Positions 36,762 through 46,001 are shown, counted from the stretch's first letter. The stretch is 64,000 nucleotides of DNA from Hyphomicrobiales bacterium (GCA_017642935.1 JAEPOK010000002.1:1237501-1301500); one strand, 5' to 3'. Made by a program: numbers and translations. Notes: a model not told the origin generated them from the sequence alone.

Positions 36762-36798
36762 ACAAAGCGGGCGATGATCTCTGCTCGCTTTGTTTTTT
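36762..36798 (+). terminator. Intrinsic terminator after the GNAT gene
   Basis: Stem ACAAAGCGGGCG (36762-36773) / TGCTCGCTTTGT (36782-36793), 12 pairs with two wobbles, then a T-run. Confidence 0.8.
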
Positions 36799-36813
36799 CC
36801 ACCTGCCCTTGCC

Positions 36814-37842
36814 CTACCGTTCGGTCAGCTTGAACTCGATACGCCTATTCCTGGCGAGGCTGTCATCGTCCTCGCCTTCTGCGATGGGCTGAAACTCGCC
36901 GAAGCCTGCCGCCATCAGATGTTCCGGCGCGACCCCCTGATCGACCAGGAAGCGCACCACCGAAGTCGCGCGGGCCGTCGATAGCTCCCAGTTGGTGGCG
37001 TAAAGACCGGTGCCGGAGAGGGGCCGCGAGTCCGTGTGGCCATCAACGCGGATCACCCAATTGATCTCTTCGGGGATCGCCGCTTCCAGTTCGCGGACGG
37101 CCTCGGCAAGGCGAGACAGTTCATCGCTGCCGCCTGGGTTGATGTCGGCGGAGCCGGAATCAAACAGCACTTCGGACTGGAAGACGAAACGGTCACCGAC
37201 GACACGAATGTCGGAGCGCTGGGAGAGGATTTGCCGCAAGCGGCCGAAAAAGTCGGAGCGGAACTGCGAGAGTTCTTGGACACGCTGGGCCAGCGCAACA
37301 TTCAACCTGCGGCCAAGATCGGCGATCCGGGTCTGGCTTTCGCGGTCACGGGTTTCTGAGGCATCAAGCGCGTCTTCAAGCGCGGCGATCTGGCGGCGCA
37401 GGGCCGAAATCTGCTGGTTGAGAAGCTCCACCTGATTGAGCGCCTCACGGGAGATTGCCTGTTCTTCATCGACCTGGTTTTGCAGCCCGGCAATGATCGA
37501 CCCGCTGGTGTCTTCGGTCTCTGGGGTTTGCAGAAGGCCGGTCAGACGATCCTGTTCTTCGCGGGCGCTTTCAAGGCTCGCGGTCAGCGTTGCCAGACGG
37601 CTTTGCAGTTCCTGGCCGGTCGCCCGTTCCAGCGCCAGCAGTTCAGTAAGCTCGGCGATCTGCGCGTTGAGGCGGTTCAAAACCGTGTCACGCCCGGTGA
37701 TCTCCTGGCTCAGAAAAAACTGGGCCAGCATGAAGATCGAGAGAAGAAAGATGATGACCAGGAGAAGCGTGGCCATGGCATCGACGAAGCCCGGCCAGTA
37801 ATCGACCGCTCCGGAGCGCCGACGGGATCGGGAAAGCGCCAT
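36814..37842 (-). CDS. OmpA/MotB-domain peptidoglycan-binding protein
   Basis: 342 residues from ATG 37842 (MALSRSRRRSGAVDYWPG). One N-terminal helix with a charged residue (GFVDAMATLLLVIIFLLSIFML) is like MotB and TolR. A coiled coil of about 120 residues (LNRLNAQIAELTELLALE onward) follows, then a C-terminal OmpA domain with DGHTDSRPLSG and SLARNRRIEFKL. It anchors to peptidoglycan and is paired with the MotA/ExbB-like gene just upstream. No flagellar genes are nearby, so a flagellar role is doubtful. Confidence 0.85.
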   Translation of the reverse strand: MALSRSRRRSGAVDYWPGFVDAMATLLLVIIFLLSIFMLAQFFLSQEITGRDTVLNRLNAQIAELTELLALERATGQELQSRLATLTASLESAREEQDRLTGLLQTPETEDTSGSIIAGLQNQVDEEQAISREALNQVELLNQQISALRRQIAALEDALDASETRDRESQTRIADLGRRLNVALAQRVQELSQFRSDFFGRLRQILSQRSDIRVVGDRFVFQSEVLFDSGSADINPGGSDELSRLAEAVRELEAAIPEEINWVIRVDGHTDSRPLSGTGLYATNWELSTARATSVVRFLVDQGVAPEHLMAAGFGEFQPIAEGEDDDSLARNRRIEFKLTER

Positions 37843-37847
37843 ATCAC

Positions 37848-38936
37848 CTATTCGCCCGGTTCCTGGCCGCGCCCGCCATTGGACATGGTGCGCGAAACAT
37901 CTTCCATGACGGTCGCCAGGCGCTTGGTGTGTTCGCCCTGGTCTTCGACCCAATCGCGCAGCATCTGCTGCTCGGAGCGCATGTGCTGGACGAGCGATTG
38001 AACGCCGGCCGCGAGGCTATCGATGGATTGTTTGACGGCGGCTTGGTCGCCGGTGCTGGCGGCACTGGAACCGGTCGACGACCCGGTCTGCGAGGAGGAT
38101 AGTTGGTTCTGCGCCGCAATCTGACGGGCCAGGCGATCGACCGACCGCTCCAGCGATACGATCGCGGTTTCGGTGGAACTGGTTTCCGCGCCTGCCTGTG
38201 AGACGTCAACGCCGGCCATGTTGGACATCCAGTCCTCAAGCTCGGTGTAGAAACGGTTCTGGGCTTGGCCGGCCTGCAGGTCGAGGAAACCAAGGACAAG
38301 CGAGCCAGCCAGACCGAACAGGGAGGAGGAAAACGCCGTGCCCATGCCGTCGAGCGGGGCGGACAGGCCGGTTTTGAGGTTCTCGAAAATGGTGCCGAAA
38401 TCGCCAGAGGTGACATCGAGGCCGTCGATCGTGTCCCCCACCGAGGCAATAGTTTGGGTTAGGCCCCAAAACGTACCGAGGAGGCCGAGAAACACCAACA
38501 GGCCGATCATGTAGCGCAGGATTTCGCGCCCTTCATCGAGGCGTGTGCCAACCGATTCCAGGATTGAACGCACCGTCTGGGTCGACATGGTGGGGCCGCT
38601 GACGCCTTGGGAGTCGCGCAGATAGCTGGCGAGCTGGGACAGCAGGCGCGGATTGGGCTGGTCGAAGCCCGCGCCATAATCGACCAAACGGAAGCCATTG
38701 ACCCATTTGATCTCCGGCATCAGCCGGATGACCTGAAACACCGCCAGAACGATGCCGAGGATCAAAACGCCGATGATCAGGCCGTTCAGCCCTGGATTGG
38801 CGGCAAAGGCAGTTGCGATTGGGCGGTAAAGGATAAGGACGAGAAAGCCGGCTAAGCCAACAAACACGGCCATCAGCGCCAAATAGATCGTCGGGCGGGA
38901 TAGGCTGTGGGGATCGGCACTGTCAGCCATCGGCAT
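37848..38936 (-). CDS. MotA/TolQ/ExbB-like proton channel protein
   Basis: 362 residues. Two helices near the N-terminus (YLALMAVFVGLAGFLVLILY, LIIGVLILGIVLAVFQVI) and two in the middle (YMIGLLVFLGLLGTFWGLTQ, AFSSSLFGLAGSLVLGFLDL) match the ExbB/MotA channel core, including GTFWGL and the small-residue helix. The last 120 residues are a Ser/Gln-rich helical cytosolic tail. The downstream OmpA/MotB-like gene starts after 5 bp, so the two likely form one ion-driven envelope complex. Confidence 0.82.
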   Translation of the reverse strand: MPMADSADPHSLSRPTIYLALMAVFVGLAGFLVLILYRPIATAFAANPGLNGLIIGVLILGIVLAVFQVIRLMPEIKWVNGFRLVDYGAGFDQPNPRLLSQLASYLRDSQGVSGPTMSTQTVRSILESVGTRLDEGREILRYMIGLLVFLGLLGTFWGLTQTIASVGDTIDGLDVTSGDFGTIFENLKTGLSAPLDGMGTAFSSSLFGLAGSLVLGFLDLQAGQAQNRFYTELEDWMSNMAGVDVSQAGAETSSTETAIVSLERSVDRLARQIAAQNQLSSSQTGSSTGSSAASTGDQAAVKQSIDSLAAGVQSLVQHMRSEQQMLRDWVEDQGEHTKRLATVMEDVSRTMSNGGRGQEPGE

Positions 38937-39089
38937 GCCTCATGCTCAACTGCGGTCTTAAGGTCGTTATCGATTCGCGTCCTGGGTCAGCGACCCTGAC
39001 GCAACCCCTCATAGCGTGTTCTCGGTCCAGACAGAACCTTCAATTGTGACCATCCTTGGGTGGTGCTTAATTGCGGCTCTTTCCATGGA

Positions 39090-39920
39090 TCAGGCGCCCT
39101 TTTTGGCGTTGGCGAGCTTGGCCTGCGCCTGCCGGGCTTCGCCGAGCACTTTCAGGATCTGACCAACGATCAAATCATTACCGGCAACGACCGATCCGGT
39201 GTCGAAAATCGCCGTACCACCCATCGTGTCGCGGGTAATGCCGCCGGCTTCGCGCACGATTAAAAGACCGGCCGCCATGTCCCAGGGCGAGAGGCCCGCC
39301 TCCCAGTAACCATCGAGGCGACCGGCGGCGACCCAGCAGAGATCCAGCGCTGCGGCGCCCATGCGGCGCAGGCCGGCGACCTTGCGCATCATGGTGGCCA
39401 CTTCGCGCAGGAACAGCGCATGATCGCCGCGTCCGAGATGCGGCATGCCGTTGACGATCACCGAATCTGACAGTCTGCGGCGAGCGGCGACGCGCAGGCG
39501 CTTGTCGTTGAGGAAAGCGCCCTGGCCCTTTTCGGCGGAGAACATGTCGTCCGAAATCGGGTTATAGACGAGACCCGCCACCATCTCGCCATCGCGCTCC
39601 AGCCCGATGGATACGGCAAAGTGCGGCATTCCATGCAGGAAGTTGGTGGTGCCATCGAGCGGATCGACAATCCAGCGATGCTGCTTGTCCTTGCCTTTGA
39701 TCTCGCCGCCTTCTTCACCCAGGAAGCCCCATGTCGGGCGCGCTTCCTGCAACACTTCATAGATGCGCTCTTCAGCGCGGCGATCAGCGTCGGACACGAA
39801 GTCGCTCGGGCCCTTGGTGGAAACCTGCAGGCGTTCCACCTCGCCAAAATCGCGCGTCAGACCACGCCCGGCCTTGCGCGCCGCGCGTTCCATTACGGTG
39901 AGAAGGGCTGATTTTGCCAT
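39090..39920 (-). CDS. suhB: Inositol monophosphatase family protein
   Basis: 276 residues. Metal sites of the IMPase family are visible: GEEGGEIKGKD (Glu), WIVDPLDGTTNFLHGMPHFA (the DPLDGT motif) and the C-terminal SPWDMAAGLLIVREAGG. It hydrolyses inositol-1-phosphate or related sugar phosphates with magnesium; some members (SuhB) act in rRNA antitermination. Directly downstream of efp with a 10-bp gap. Confidence 0.88.
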   Translation of the reverse strand: MAKSALLTVMERAARKAGRGLTRDFGEVERLQVSTKGPSDFVSDADRRAEERIYEVLQEARPTWGFLGEEGGEIKGKDKQHRWIVDPLDGTTNFLHGMPHFAVSIGLERDGEMVAGLVYNPISDDMFSAEKGQGAFLNDKRLRVAARRRLSDSVIVNGMPHLGRGDHALFLREVATMMRKVAGLRRMGAAALDLCWVAAGRLDGYWEAGLSPWDMAAGLLIVREAGGITRDTMGGTAIFDTGSVVAGNDLIVGQILKVLGEARQAQAKLANAKKGA

Positions 39921-39930
39921 TGTGGTTGTT

Positions 39931-40494
39931 CTAGTCCGCGCGCTTCACATAGGTGATTTCGGCGGTGTCAACGATGATCCGCTCACCGGACTTGATGAAG
40001 GGTGGCACCATAACCTTCAGCCCGTTTTCCAACATGGCCGGCTTATAGGACGAAGACTGCGTCTGGCCCTTGACGACAGCGTCGGCCTCGACAATTTCCA
40101 GCGTCACTTGGCTTGGCAGTTGGAAGCCGATGGGCGTTTCATCGTGCAGCTCGACCATCACCTGCATGCCGTCCTGCAGGAACGCGGCGCGGTCGCCGAC
40201 AAAATCCTTGGACAGATTGATCTGCTCATAGGTTTCAGAGTCCATGAAGACGAGCATGTCACCCTCTTCATAGAGATACTGAAAATCCTTGGTGTCGATG
40301 CGGGCACGCTCAACGCGCTCGTCAGCGCCGAAGCGGTTGTTGAGCTTGCGGCCATCGATCAGGTTTTTCAGCTCAACCTGGTTGTAGGCCGGGCCCTTAC
40401 CGGGCTTCACCGCGCCGGTTTTCACCACCGCCCACAGGCCGCCATCGTACTCGATGACCATGCCAGGCCGGATTTCATTGCCATTGATTTTCAT
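39931..40494 (-). CDS. efp: Elongation factor P
   Basis: 187 residues from ATG 40494 ([13 protein letters not shown]). The three beta-barrel domains follow. The tip loop KPGKGPAYN carries the lysine that is modified in many bacteria. Domain II/III signatures are [20 protein letters not shown] and [21 protein letters not shown]. It rescues ribosomes stalled at polyproline. TolA and the DUF882 protein in this window are proline-rich and would be typical clients. Confidence 0.96.
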   Translation of the reverse strand: MKINGNEIRPGMVIEYDGGLWAVVKTGAVKPGKGPAYNQVELKNLIDGRKLNNRFGADERVERARIDTKDFQYLYEEGDMLVFMDSETYEQINLSKDFVGDRAAFLQDGMQVMVELHDETPIGFQLPSQVTLEIVEADAVVKGQTQSSSYKPAMLENGLKVMVPPFIKSGERIIVDTAEITYVKRAD

Positions 40495-40623
40495 GGGAAC
40501 TGTACTCGTTGCTGGGATGTTCGTGCGCGATCGCGCCGGGCTTTGTGGGCTGTGGACCACACTCAGCCATGCAAGGCAACTCTTGTTGCCGTGCCGGTGC
40601 GCGTGTGGCCGCGTCGTGTTGGG

Positions 40624-41625
40624 TCAGTCCAGAGGGTTGTCTGGCGCGCGGTCGCGGGCGATGCGGTCCTGGGCCTCTTGGCGCTGCGCTTCCGGCAAGG
40701 CGCTGACAAAGGCATCCAGACGCGCATCCGACAAGCCACCAGCCACGGCGCGGGCGTGATAGTAGGCCGCTTCAACCGGGTCGAGCGGAACGCCGAACCC
40801 TTGGCTGTAGGCATGGGCGAGGCGGTTTTCAGCCACCGGATTACCTGCTTCGGCGGCCCGGCGGAACCAGAAGATCGCGTCCTCGGTGCGCCGTTCTTGT
40901 GTGAGGTCGGGGTCGCCTGCATCGCCGGTCAACAGGCCAAGGGCCAGTTCGATCTGCGCCTCGGTGTTGCCGCGCCGAGCGGCGCGGTCGAACCATTCAT
41001 AAGCCTCGCGGGTATCCTGACGGACGCCTGCACCTTCGGCATAGAGAATGCCGAGCGTATAGATGGCGGTGACATTGCCTTCGTCAGCCGCCTCGCGCAT
41101 CAGCTGCGCGCCGCGGTTCAGGTCACGCTCAACGCCGCGGCCTTCCAAATGCAGCATGGCAAGCATCTGTTTGGAGTCGGTGTGCCCCTCGGCGGTCGCC
41201 GTTTGTAGAAGGCTGGCGGCTTCCTCTTCGTTGCGCTCGATGAACGCGCCATCAAGGATCATGGTGGCGAGCAGGAACTTCGCTTCTACATCGCCGGCCT
41301 GCGACGCCAAGCGGTACCACTGGGCAGCTTCTTCCTGGTTTGCATCGACTCCGAGCCCAGCTGAATACATCTGACCGAGCAGTCGCATCGACGGGGCATC
41401 GCCGCGCCCGGCAAAGGTGACTGCCAAGTCGAAGGCGCGCGGGTAGTTGCCAGCAAAAAAGGCTTCGAACGCAACCAACGGGTCGAGCGCAAAGATGTCT
41501 TCGGCTTCCGTCTCGGCTTCTGTTTCAGCCTCCAGATCGACGGGCTCCGGATTGGGCGGCGTTTCGGTGTCCTGCGCCATGGCAGGCGACGCCAGCAGCA
41601 AAAGGGTAAGAAGGGTGCGCAGCAT
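40624..41625 (-). CDS. Sel1-repeat protein, secreted
   Basis: 333 residues. Signal peptide MLRTLLTLLLLASPAMA, then an acidic linker and at least six Sel1-like repeats of about 36 residues (SMRLLGQMYSAGLGVDANQEEAAQWYRLA, AIYTLGILYAEGAGVRQDTREAYEWFDRAA and so on). It is a periplasmic or outer-membrane scaffold by type. The start overlaps the stop of the thiE-like gene by one base (TGATG), so it is coupled to it. Confidence 0.85.
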   Translation of the reverse strand: MLRTLLTLLLLASPAMAQDTETPPNPEPVDLEAETEAETEAEDIFALDPLVAFEAFFAGNYPRAFDLAVTFAGRGDAPSMRLLGQMYSAGLGVDANQEEAAQWYRLASQAGDVEAKFLLATMILDGAFIERNEEEAASLLQTATAEGHTDSKQMLAMLHLEGRGVERDLNRGAQLMREAADEGNVTAIYTLGILYAEGAGVRQDTREAYEWFDRAARRGNTEAQIELALGLLTGDAGDPDLTQERRTEDAIFWFRRAAEAGNPVAENRLAHAYSQGFGVPLDPVEAAYYHARAVAGGLSDARLDAFVSALPEAQRQEAQDRIARDRAPDNPLD

Positions 41626-42284
41626 CAGGCAGCCGCCTCCGCGCGCTTGTGGGCGATAGCGTCGAGTATCGTGTTCAACCGTGCTACTTCGGCGCCAGGA
41701 TCTTCGGCGGTCCAGATCTGCTCACGCACGGCGAGAAATTCCACGCCGGCTTCAGCCAAGGCGGTGAATGCCTCATCGGATGTGCCGGACAGCGCCACGC
41801 AAGGGATTTTCATCATCTGCGCCCACCAGGTGGCAAGCGTCACGGTTTTGGGATGAGTTTCTTCGGTAGCGTCGCGGTCGGTGCGACCGAAGAACAGATA
41901 ATCCGGCTCGCGCTCGCCGACCTGTAGTGCCAAATGACGGGTGTTGATGCCGCCAATGCCGACGATCATGCCGCGATCGGCCAGTTTGGCTTGCCCGTCT
42001 TCATCCAGCTCCTTTGGATCGGTGAGGTGGACGCCGTCAGCATCGAGGCGATCAGCCAAACGGCTGTCGTCGGCGACCAGCACGGCGACATTGGCGCTTT
42101 GCGCGGTCTGCACATACGGCGCGGCCATGTCTTGGAAAGCGCGTTCGTCACTTTGATCGCCGTCTAACAGCAGGCAGCCAATGTCTCCACCGGCGAGGGC
42201 GCTGGCAAACCGTTCAGAGAAATCCTCCGGAAGGTCACGCAGCGTGATCAAAAACAGGCGGGAGCGGAAGTCGAGAAAAGCCAT
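41625..42284 (-). CDS. Thiamine phosphate synthase family protein (ThiE-like)
   Basis: 219 residues with the TIM-barrel pattern of ThiE/TenI: VAVLVADDSRLADRLDADGVHL, IVGIGGINTRHLALQVGEREPDYLFFGRTDRDA and a C-terminal GVEFLAVREQIW. The pyrophosphate and thiazole-phosphate motifs of true ThiE are weak (GVHLT is present, but the usual GxSxHS is IGGINTRH), so a diverged role is possible. No TPP riboswitch or other thi gene is near. Confidence 0.7.
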   Translation of the reverse strand: MAFLDFRSRLFLITLRDLPEDFSERFASALAGGDIGCLLLDGDQSDERAFQDMAAPYVQTAQSANVAVLVADDSRLADRLDADGVHLTDPKELDEDGQAKLADRGMIVGIGGINTRHLALQVGEREPDYLFFGRTDRDATEETHPKTVTLATWWAQMMKIPCVALSGTSDEAFTALAEAGVEFLAVREQIWTAEDPGAEVARLNTILDAIAHKRAEAAA

Positions 42285-42339
42285 GAATGGTCCTGGTGGT
42301 CATTTCTGGCCAAAAGAGCGGGAATGAGGGCGATTTTGT

Positions 42340-42420
42340 GGAAGTCGCGGGATCACACCACTGGCGTCATTCCTGTGGGTCCGCTAGCCGCGGGTCTCGC
42401 TTCCATCACAGGAATCCACT
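42340..42420. repeat. Intergenic inverted repeat, second copy of a dispersed element
   Basis: Perfect 9-bp arms ATTCCTGTG (42369-42377) and CACAGGAAT (42407-42415) around a 29-base loop. The string GTCATTCCTGTG at 42366-42377 is the reverse complement of 13049-13060. It lies in the 218-bp gap between fba and the thiE-like gene. Confidence 0.45.
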
Positions 42421-42502
42421 CCACCAGCCTATTGGTGCGTTTTGCAACGCTGAGCGCGATGGAATGGAACTCCGTGATAACGGCAAGGGCGAAGCCGCCG
42501 TC

Positions 42503-43396
42503 TTATCCAGCCACTGATGCAGCGTAGATCGAGTCGATGGTCGCGGCGATGGTGCTGTTGAACTCGTCGTCGCTCTGCTGTGCCGAAAGCCCTTCGCTGA
42601 GCGCGCGCGAGAAGCTTGCAATCACGCCCGTGTTCTTGGCGAGGATGGCATTGGCTTCGTCGCGCTCGTAGCCTCCCGAGAGCGCCACAACCCGCATGAC
42701 CTTGGGGTGGTCAACCAGCGGCTTGTAGAGGTTGGTTTTGGTGGGCAGGCTGAGCTTCAGCATCACCTTCTGACCGTCCGGCACACCGTCCAGATGTTTG
42801 ATGATAGAAGCCAAGAGCAGGTCCTCTGCCTCAGCCTTGTCGGCGATCGAGATTGTGACTTCAGGCTCGATGATCGGCATCAGACCATGAGAGAGAACCT
42901 GGGCGCCCAATTCGAACTGCTGGGCGACGACAGCGTCGATACCGCTCGCTGACGCCTTGTTGATAACGGAGCGTTCCTTGGTACCGAAGATGCCATGATC
43001 GACCGCGCGTGACAGCAGGTCGTCCAAGCCCGGGATTGGTTTCAACAGCTGGACGCCGTCTGCCTCATCCGCCAAACCCTTGTCGATCTTCAGGAACGGT
43101 ACGACGCGGCGATCTTCCCAGAGATACTGGGCCGATGGCTTGCCGCCCATCTCGCGATCCATCGTCATTTCGAAAAGGATCGCGCCGATCACCTTGTCGC
43201 CGGTAAAGGCTGGGGCGCTGGCGATCCGGGTGCGCATGGCATGGACGAGGTCAAACATCTCAGCCTCGGACGAATAGGCGTCCTCTTCGATCCCATAGAG
43301 CTTAAGCGCCTTGGGCGTTGACCCGCCGCTCTGGTCGAGCGCGGCGATGAAGCCCTGGCCGTTGGTCATCTGTTCGGTCTGTTGGTCGTTGGGCAT
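42503..43396 (-). CDS. fba: Fructose-bisphosphate aldolase class I
   Basis: 297 residues, of the bacterial class I (Schiff-base) type. GFIAALDQSGGSTPKALKLYG is its N-terminal signature. KVIGAILFEMTMDREMGG, VPFLKIDKGL and VMLKLSLPTKTN contain the candidate Schiff-base lysines, and VVALSGGYERDEAN binds phosphate. No class II metal ligands are present. It interconverts fructose-1,6-bisphosphate with triose phosphates, directly after pgk in a tkt-gap-pgk-fba block. Confidence 0.93.
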   Translation of the reverse strand: MPNDQQTEQMTNGQGFIAALDQSGGSTPKALKLYGIEEDAYSSEAEMFDLVHAMRTRIASAPAFTGDKVIGAILFEMTMDREMGGKPSAQYLWEDRRVVPFLKIDKGLADEADGVQLLKPIPGLDDLLSRAVDHGIFGTKERSVINKASASGIDAVVAQQFELGAQVLSHGLMPIIEPEVTISIADKAEAEDLLLASIIKHLDGVPDGQKVMLKLSLPTKTNLYKPLVDHPKVMRVVALSGGYERDEANAILAKNTGVIASFSRALSEGLSAQQSDDEFNSTIAATIDSIYAASVAG

Positions 43397-43456
43397 TGGT
43401 TCCCCCGATGTTTGATTGTCTTGAAAGGTCGTTTTTTTTAGCGCTTAGACGCTGGG

Positions 43457-44809
43457 TCAGTCTGTCTGCGCCGCTTCCAGCGCCGCTACCCCCGGCAGTG
43501 TTTTGCCTTCCAGCCATTCCAGGAAGGCTCCACCGGCGGTCGAGATGTAAGTGAAATCATCTGAAACACCGGCATGATTAAGCGCAGCGACGGTGTCGCC
43601 GCCACCGGCCACCGAAAGCAGCGTGCCGGCCTTAGTGGCTTCGGCCGCGCCTTGGGCAGCCGCCACCGTGGCGGCATCGAAGGGTGTGATCTCGAACGCG
43701 CCGAGTGGTCCGTTCCAGACCAGGGTCTTGGAGGCCTTGATGGTGGCCACGACGTTGGCGACGGTCTGCGGGCCTGCATCGAGGATCATCGCATCGGGGG
43801 GGCATTCATCGACGGGAACCGTCTTGTTCCAGGCGTTGGCGGCAAATTCCTGCGCGACGACGATGTCGATCGGCAGATGAATGGTGCAGTTTTCGCTCTC
43901 CGCCTTGTCCATGATGGCGCGGGCGGTGTTGGCCAAATCGTGCTCGCAGAGCGATTTGCCAACCTCGACCCCCTTTGCGGCGAGGAAGGTGTTGGCCATG
44001 CCGCCGCCGATCACAAGATGGTCGACCTTGGCGAGCAGGTTGGAGAGCAGGTCGAGCTTGGTGGAGACTTTTGCGCCGCCGACCACAGCAACCAGCGGAT
44101 GCTCCGGTGATTTCAAAGCTTTGCCGAGCGCGGTCAGTTCGGCCTCCATCAAGCGACCGGCACAGGCCGGCAGCATCCGCGCGACGCCCTCGGTGGAGGC
44201 GTGGGCGCGGTGAGCGGCGGAAAACGCATCGTTGCAATAGACATCGCCAAGCGAGGCGAGGAACTGCGCCATTTGCGGGTCGTTGGCTTCTTCCATCGGC
44301 GTGAAGCGGGTGTTTTCCACCAGGATAACTGCGTCGGCCGGCGCGGCTTCCAGCGTTGCACGGTCTGGACGTTCGATGAACGTAATCGATTGGCCGAGCG
44401 CGGCTTCGAGCGCCGGCACGGTGATCCGCAGCGAGAACTCCGGCTTCGGCTCGCCCTTGGGCCGACCGAAATGGGCAAGCAGCACGGGCTTGCCGCCCAT
44501 CTTTTGAATGTCCTTGATGGTCGGCACGATACGCTCGATGCGCGTTGCATCGGTTACCTTGCCATCTTCAACCGGCACATTGATGTCGACGCGGGTCAGG
44601 ACAATTTTGCCGTCAAGGTCCATATCGTCGAGTGTATTGAAGGACATATTGCCTCTCGCTTCCAGTCGTTTTTTGTTGGCTTCGCGTTCAGCCAGCGTGT
44701 CGCTCAGGCGATCCAACTTGCCAAAAGAATGGCTAAGCAGGCGAATGACGAGCCAGGAATAGAAAAGGAGCGCGACAATGCCTGCGCCAATCAGAATGTT
44801 CTGCAGCAT
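43457..44809 (-). CDS. pgk: Phosphoglycerate kinase with in-frame N-terminal membrane helix
   Basis: 450 residues as read. Residues 55-450 are a complete phosphoglycerate kinase: [28 protein letters not shown], the 3-PG-binding [17 protein letters not shown], and the nucleotide GGGDTVAAL. Residues 1-54 are extra: a helix ([20 protein letters not shown]) and a charged coil ([24 protein letters not shown]), with no stop before Met55. ATG 44809 has GGAG 8 bp upstream. The usual PGK start, ATG 44647, also has a usable AGAGG 4 bp upstream, so both a membrane-bound and a soluble form are possible. Confidence 0.9.
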   Translation of the reverse strand: MLQNILIGAGIVALLFYSWLVIRLLSHSFGKLDRLSDTLAEREANKKRLEARGNMSFNTLDDMDLDGKIVLTRVDINVPVEDGKVTDATRIERIVPTIKDIQKMGGKPVLLAHFGRPKGEPKPEFSLRITVPALEAALGQSITFIERPDRATLEAAPADAVILVENTRFTPMEEANDPQMAQFLASLGDVYCNDAFSAAHRAHASTEGVARMLPACAGRLMEAELTALGKALKSPEHPLVAVVGGAKVSTKLDLLSNLLAKVDHLVIGGGMANTFLAAKGVEVGKSLCEHDLANTARAIMDKAESENCTIHLPIDIVVAQEFAANAWNKTVPVDECPPDAMILDAGPQTVANVVATIKASKTLVWNGPLGAFEITPFDAATVAAAQGAAEATKAGTLLSVAGGGDTVAALNHAGVSDDFTYISTAGGAFLEWLEGKTLPGVAALEAAQTD

Positions 44810-44812
44810 TGC

Positions 44813-44932
44813 CTAGTCTCCATCACCGCCATCGCCCCGGTCAGGTTTGTGCATGGTGTCCTTCAGCATGAAAGCGAAGGCGCCAATGAAAACCAACGCA
44901 ATGACCAGTTTGATCGCAAGGTATGGTTCCAT
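44813..44932 (-). CDS. Small single-helix membrane protein upstream of pgk
   Basis: 39 residues. MEPYLAIKLVIALVFIGAFA is the hydrophobic part; the tail is polar and Asp/Gly-rich (KPDRGDGGDGD). Its stop lies 3 bp before ATG 44809 of the pgk frame, so the two are probably coupled. It lies just after the gap terminator. I know no family for it; coding status rests on its membrane pattern and tight spacing. Confidence 0.55.
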   Translation of the reverse strand: MEPYLAIKLVIALVFIGAFAFMLKDTMHKPDRGDGGDGD

Positions 44933-44949
44933 CCGGCAACCCTAAAGAA

Positions 44950-44977
44950 AACGGGCGCGGCTTTCGCCACGCCCGTT
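44950..44977 (-). terminator. Intrinsic terminator after gap
   Basis: On the minus strand AACGGGCGTGGC / GCCGCGCCCGTT, 12 pairs with one wobble, GAAA tetraloop, then TTCTTT. It starts 11 bp after the gap stop and separates gap from the small peptide and pgk. Confidence 0.8.
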
Positions 44978-44987
44978 CGGTATTGCA

Positions 44988-46001
44988 CTAGATGAGTTTT
45001 GCCATCGCAACGGCGGTGTCGGCCATGCGGCAGGAGAAGCCCCACTCATTGTCGTACCAGGAGAGGACCGAGACGAACGTGCCGTCCATGACCTTGGTCT
45101 GGTCCATGTGGAAGATCGAGGAGTGTGGGTCGTGGTTGAAATCAACCGAAACCAGCTTCTCTTCGGTGTAGCCCAGAATGCCTTTGAGCGGACCCGATGA
45201 GGCGGCCTCTTTGATGGCGGCGTTCACGGCTTCCACCGATGTGGCGTTCTTGGCGATGAACTTCAGGTCGACCACCGAAACGTTGGGCGTTGGCACGCGC
45301 ATGGCGAAACCATCCAGCTTGCCGTTCAGTTCTGGCAGCACCAGGCCGACCGCTTTGGCAGCGCCGGTGGAGGTTGGGATCATCGACATCGCCGCAGCGC
45401 GGGCGCGGTAGAGATCCTTGTGCATGGTGTCCAGCGTTGGCTGGTCGCCCGTGTAGGAGTGGATCGTGGTCATCATGCCTTTTTCGATGCCGATGGCATC
45501 GTTGAGCACTTTGGCGACAGGCGACAGGCAGTTGGTGGTGCAGGAAGCGTTGGAGACGACCAGATCGTCGGCGGTCAGAACATCGTGGTTCACACCGTAA
45601 ACGATCGTCTTGTCGGCGCCGGCCGCCGGAGCAGAAACCAGGACGCGTTTTGCGCCAGCCTCAAGATGCAGAGAGGCTTTGTCTTTGGCGGTGAAGATGC
45701 CGGTGCATTCCATCACGATGTCGATGCCCATTTCGCCCCAGGGCAACTTGGCCGGATCGCGTTCGGCGAGCACTTTAAAGCTGTCGCCGCCTTCGATTTT
45801 GATGGTGTCGCCATCGACTTCCACCGCTTTGGGAAACTTGCCGTGCACCGAGTCGTAGCGCATCAGATGGGCATTGGTTTCCACCGGGCCAAGATCATTG
45901 ATCGCGACGACGTCGATGTCCTTGCGGCCTGATTCATAAATGGCGCGCACGACATTGCGACCGATGCGTCCAAACCCGTTGATGGCAACTTTAACCGTCA
46001 T
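44988..46001 (-). CDS. gap: Glyceraldehyde-3-phosphate dehydrogenase, type I
   Basis: 337 residues. N-terminal NAD-binding fold [19 protein letters not shown]; the catalytic loop [19 protein letters not shown] holds the active Cys; the C-terminal NEWGFSCRM is standard. It oxidises GAP to 1,3-bisphosphoglycerate, the substrate for PGK encoded downstream. AGGAGACAAGGA precedes the start. A hairpin terminator follows the stop. Confidence 0.97.
   Translation of the reverse strand: MTVKVAINGFGRIGRNVVRAIYESGRKDIDVVAINDLGPVETNAHLMRYDSVHGKFPKAVEVDGDTIKIEGGDSFKVLAERDPAKLPWGEMGIDIVMECTGIFTAKDKASLHLEAGAKRVLVSAPAAGADKTIVYGVNHDVLTADDLVVSNASCTTNCLSPVAKVLNDAIGIEKGMMTTIHSYTGDQPTLDTMHKDLYRARAAAMSMIPTSTGAAKAVGLVLPELNGKLDGFAMRVPTPNVSVVDLKFIAKNATSVEAVNAAIKEAASSGPLKGILGYTEEKLVSVDFNHDPHSSIFHMDQTKVMDGTFVSVLSWYDNEWGFSCRMADTAVAMAKLI

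Noticed and set aside
39763-41208. 481-codon open frame on the plus strand
   Set aside because: Antisense to suhB, efp and the Sel1 gene, all of which are clear.
42285-42502. TPP riboswitch before the thiE-like gene
   Set aside because: No THI-box CTGAGA motif is seen on the minus strand in this gap; the structure is explained by the inverted repeat.
43397-43456. Terminator-like hairpin with eight Ts after pgk
   Set aside because: The T-run is on the plus strand before the hairpin, so for the minus-strand transcript it is an A-run and does not fit an intrinsic terminator.
44669-44675. Possible -1 frameshift heptamer in the pgk fusion junction
   Set aside because: The A-run followed by C is not in the X XXY YYZ phase required for canonical tandem slippage, so I do not claim programmed frameshifting.
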